Source: Branchiostoma belcheri (Eukaryota > Chordata > Leptocardii > Amphioxiformes > Branchiostomatidae). From it: a DNA stretch of 64,000 nt. A program made the translations under genes and the position numbers. The stretch spans positions 1,628,954 to 1,692,953 of the forward strand of contig NW_017803932.1 of assembly GCF_001625305.1 (NCBI RefSeq). The letters run 5' to 3'. Under the pieces are notes generated by a model. It was not told the DNA's origin. It worked only from the letters and a program-made list of their open reading frames with translations, and searched no databases. Shown here piece after piece: positions 63,101 through 64,000 of this stretch (positions are counted from its first letter, which is position 1; every line of letters begins with the position of its first letter).

Positions 63101-64000
63101 AAACTAAAGACGTAACCCTGAATGGTTCATCAGATGCTGCTACAGGCCCAGGTCTGAATATTTCCTCAAACACTACAGGCCCAAGCCTAAAAACTAAAGA
63201 CCTAACTGTGAATGGTTCATCAGATGCTGCTACAGGCCCAGGTCTGAATATTTCATCAAATGCTACAGGTCCAAGCCTAAAAACTAAAGACCTAACCCTG
63301 AATGGTTCATCAGATGCTGCTACAGGCCCAGGTCTGAATATTTCATCAAACGCTACAGGCCCAATCCCAAAGACTAAAGACCTAACCCTGAATGGTTCAT
63401 CAGATGCTGCTACAGGCCCAGATCTGAATATTTCATCAAATGCTAAAGGCCCAATCCCAAAGACTAAAGACCTAAGTCTAAATGATTCGTCAGATGCTGC
63501 TACAGGCCCAGGTCTGAATGTTTCATCTAATGCTACAGGCCCAATGCCAAATACTAAAGGCCTAACTGTGAATGGTTCGTCAGATGCTGCTACAGGCCCA
63601 GGTCTGAATGTTTCATCTAATGCTACAGGCCCAATGCCAAATACTAAAGGCCTAACTGTGAATGGTTCATCAGATGCTGCCACTGGCCTAACCCTGAATG
63701 GTTCATCAGATGCCACAAACCCAACCCTGAATACTACAGTCCTAACCCTGAATAGTTCATCAGATGCTGCTACAGGCCCAGGTCTGAGTGGTTCAACAGA
63801 TGCTACAGGCCCAACTTTGAATGGTTCAGATACTTTTACAGTCCCAGGCCCAGGCCTGAATGTAACAGGCCCAACTCTGAATGGTTCATCTGTGGGTAGC
63901 GGATTTCCTGGGGAAGCGAAAGTGCTGGATACAAATGAGGTGGATGGTCGAGTGGTGTCCCAAACCCCCGGCACAAGAAAACACACGAGTTTGTCTCCAG
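60194..64000 (+). CDS. Secreted CUB-domain protein with mucin-like repeat tail, 3'-partial
   Basis: Exons 60194-60280, 60611-60668, 61438-61553 and 61657 to beyond the window, with consistent phases; at least 868 residues. Begins MGPSFACQVLLGLLFWSHLS, a signal peptide. A CUB domain spans residues ~196-309: FGTFSSPGYPHPYTSGTNYT, then WFSDFSV, a Cys pair (KGCLG, WVLCGR) and NNTGFFAAYVEL. It has fewer cysteines than a classical four-Cys CUB. After a TGFQGEVK-like hinge comes an acidic Thr/Ala/Asp region, then seven exact 30-residue repeats (residues ~546-755) with repeated N-glycosylation sequons (NGS, NIS, NAT). Likely an extracellular or cell-surface, heavily glycosylated protein. I do not recognise an orthologue. 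The open frame is on the plus strand; long minus-strand frames here are antisense shadows. Confidence 0.78.
63031..63660 (+). repeat. Seven in-frame 90-bp coding repeats
   Basis: Units start with AATGGTTCATCAGATGCTGC or a close variant at 63031, 63121, 63211, 63301, 63391, 63481 and 63571, exactly 90 bp apart. Each encodes NGSSDAATGPGLNISSNATG plus ~10 residues (PSLKTKDLTL or variant). Degenerate units continue to about 63,880. Confidence 0.95.

Noticed and set aside
62244..63986. Two long minus-strand frames (260 and 319 codons)
   Set aside because: Antisense shadows of the plus-strand CUB/mucin exon; the repeat unit lacks stops on both strands. The plus strand has a CUB domain, sequons and splice-phase support.

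Overview
The window is eukaryotic nuclear DNA from an animal, most likely an invertebrate chordate such as amphioxus (Branchiostoma). The gene set is deuterostome-like (RPS6KC1, NUPR1, AK7, RAB1A, a large EAR-repeat protein), introns are many and short, small DNA-transposon relics are frequent, and two diverged haplotypes of one region have been assembled side by side around a 20-N gap. The species is an inference; no marker gene fixes it. Exon models were built by hand from reading frame, splice phase and GT/AG (occasionally GC/AG) signals.

Layout. 1-5898 (+): an RPS6KC1-like MIT/pseudokinase gene, 5' end outside the window. 9058-9291 (+): a single-exon NUPR1 (p8) homologue with CRE-like promoter elements. 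11340-31442 (-): a 42-coding-exon gene for a secreted protein of about 2,169 residues. It has a signal peptide, seven EAR/EPTP units (one predicted beta-propeller), a coiled linker, about 26 copies of a ~45-residue repeat, another coiled linker, and a second set of about seven EAR units. This two-propeller 'barbell' is the most unusual object here. 34706-38923 (+): a senju-type SLC35 nucleotide-sugar transporter. 42689-51759 (-): adenylate kinase 7 with a C-terminal Dpy-30-like motif. 52623-57017 (+): RAB1A. 60194 to the window end (+): a secreted CUB-domain protein with a glycan-rich tail of exact 90-bp coding repeats, 3' end outside the window.

Assembly. 39193-41460 and 41481-42987 are two versions of one locus (senju 3' UTR plus AK7 3' end). 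The first carries a 760-bp TA-flanked transposon; the second has the empty TA target. Two coding exons carry small frameshifts (near 360/361 in RPS6KC1, near 19680 in the EAR gene) that are equally consistent with sequencing error or broken alleles.

The genes do not form a pathway. AK7 (ciliary adenylate kinase) and RAB1A (ER-Golgi GTPase) are divergent about 0.86 kb apart. Senju and AK7 converge tail to tail. The EAR gene and senju diverge from about 32-34 kb. Non-coding stretches hold MITE-like elements, minisatellites, a long hairpin and one tRNA-like SINE; no tRNA, rRNA or CRISPR was found.
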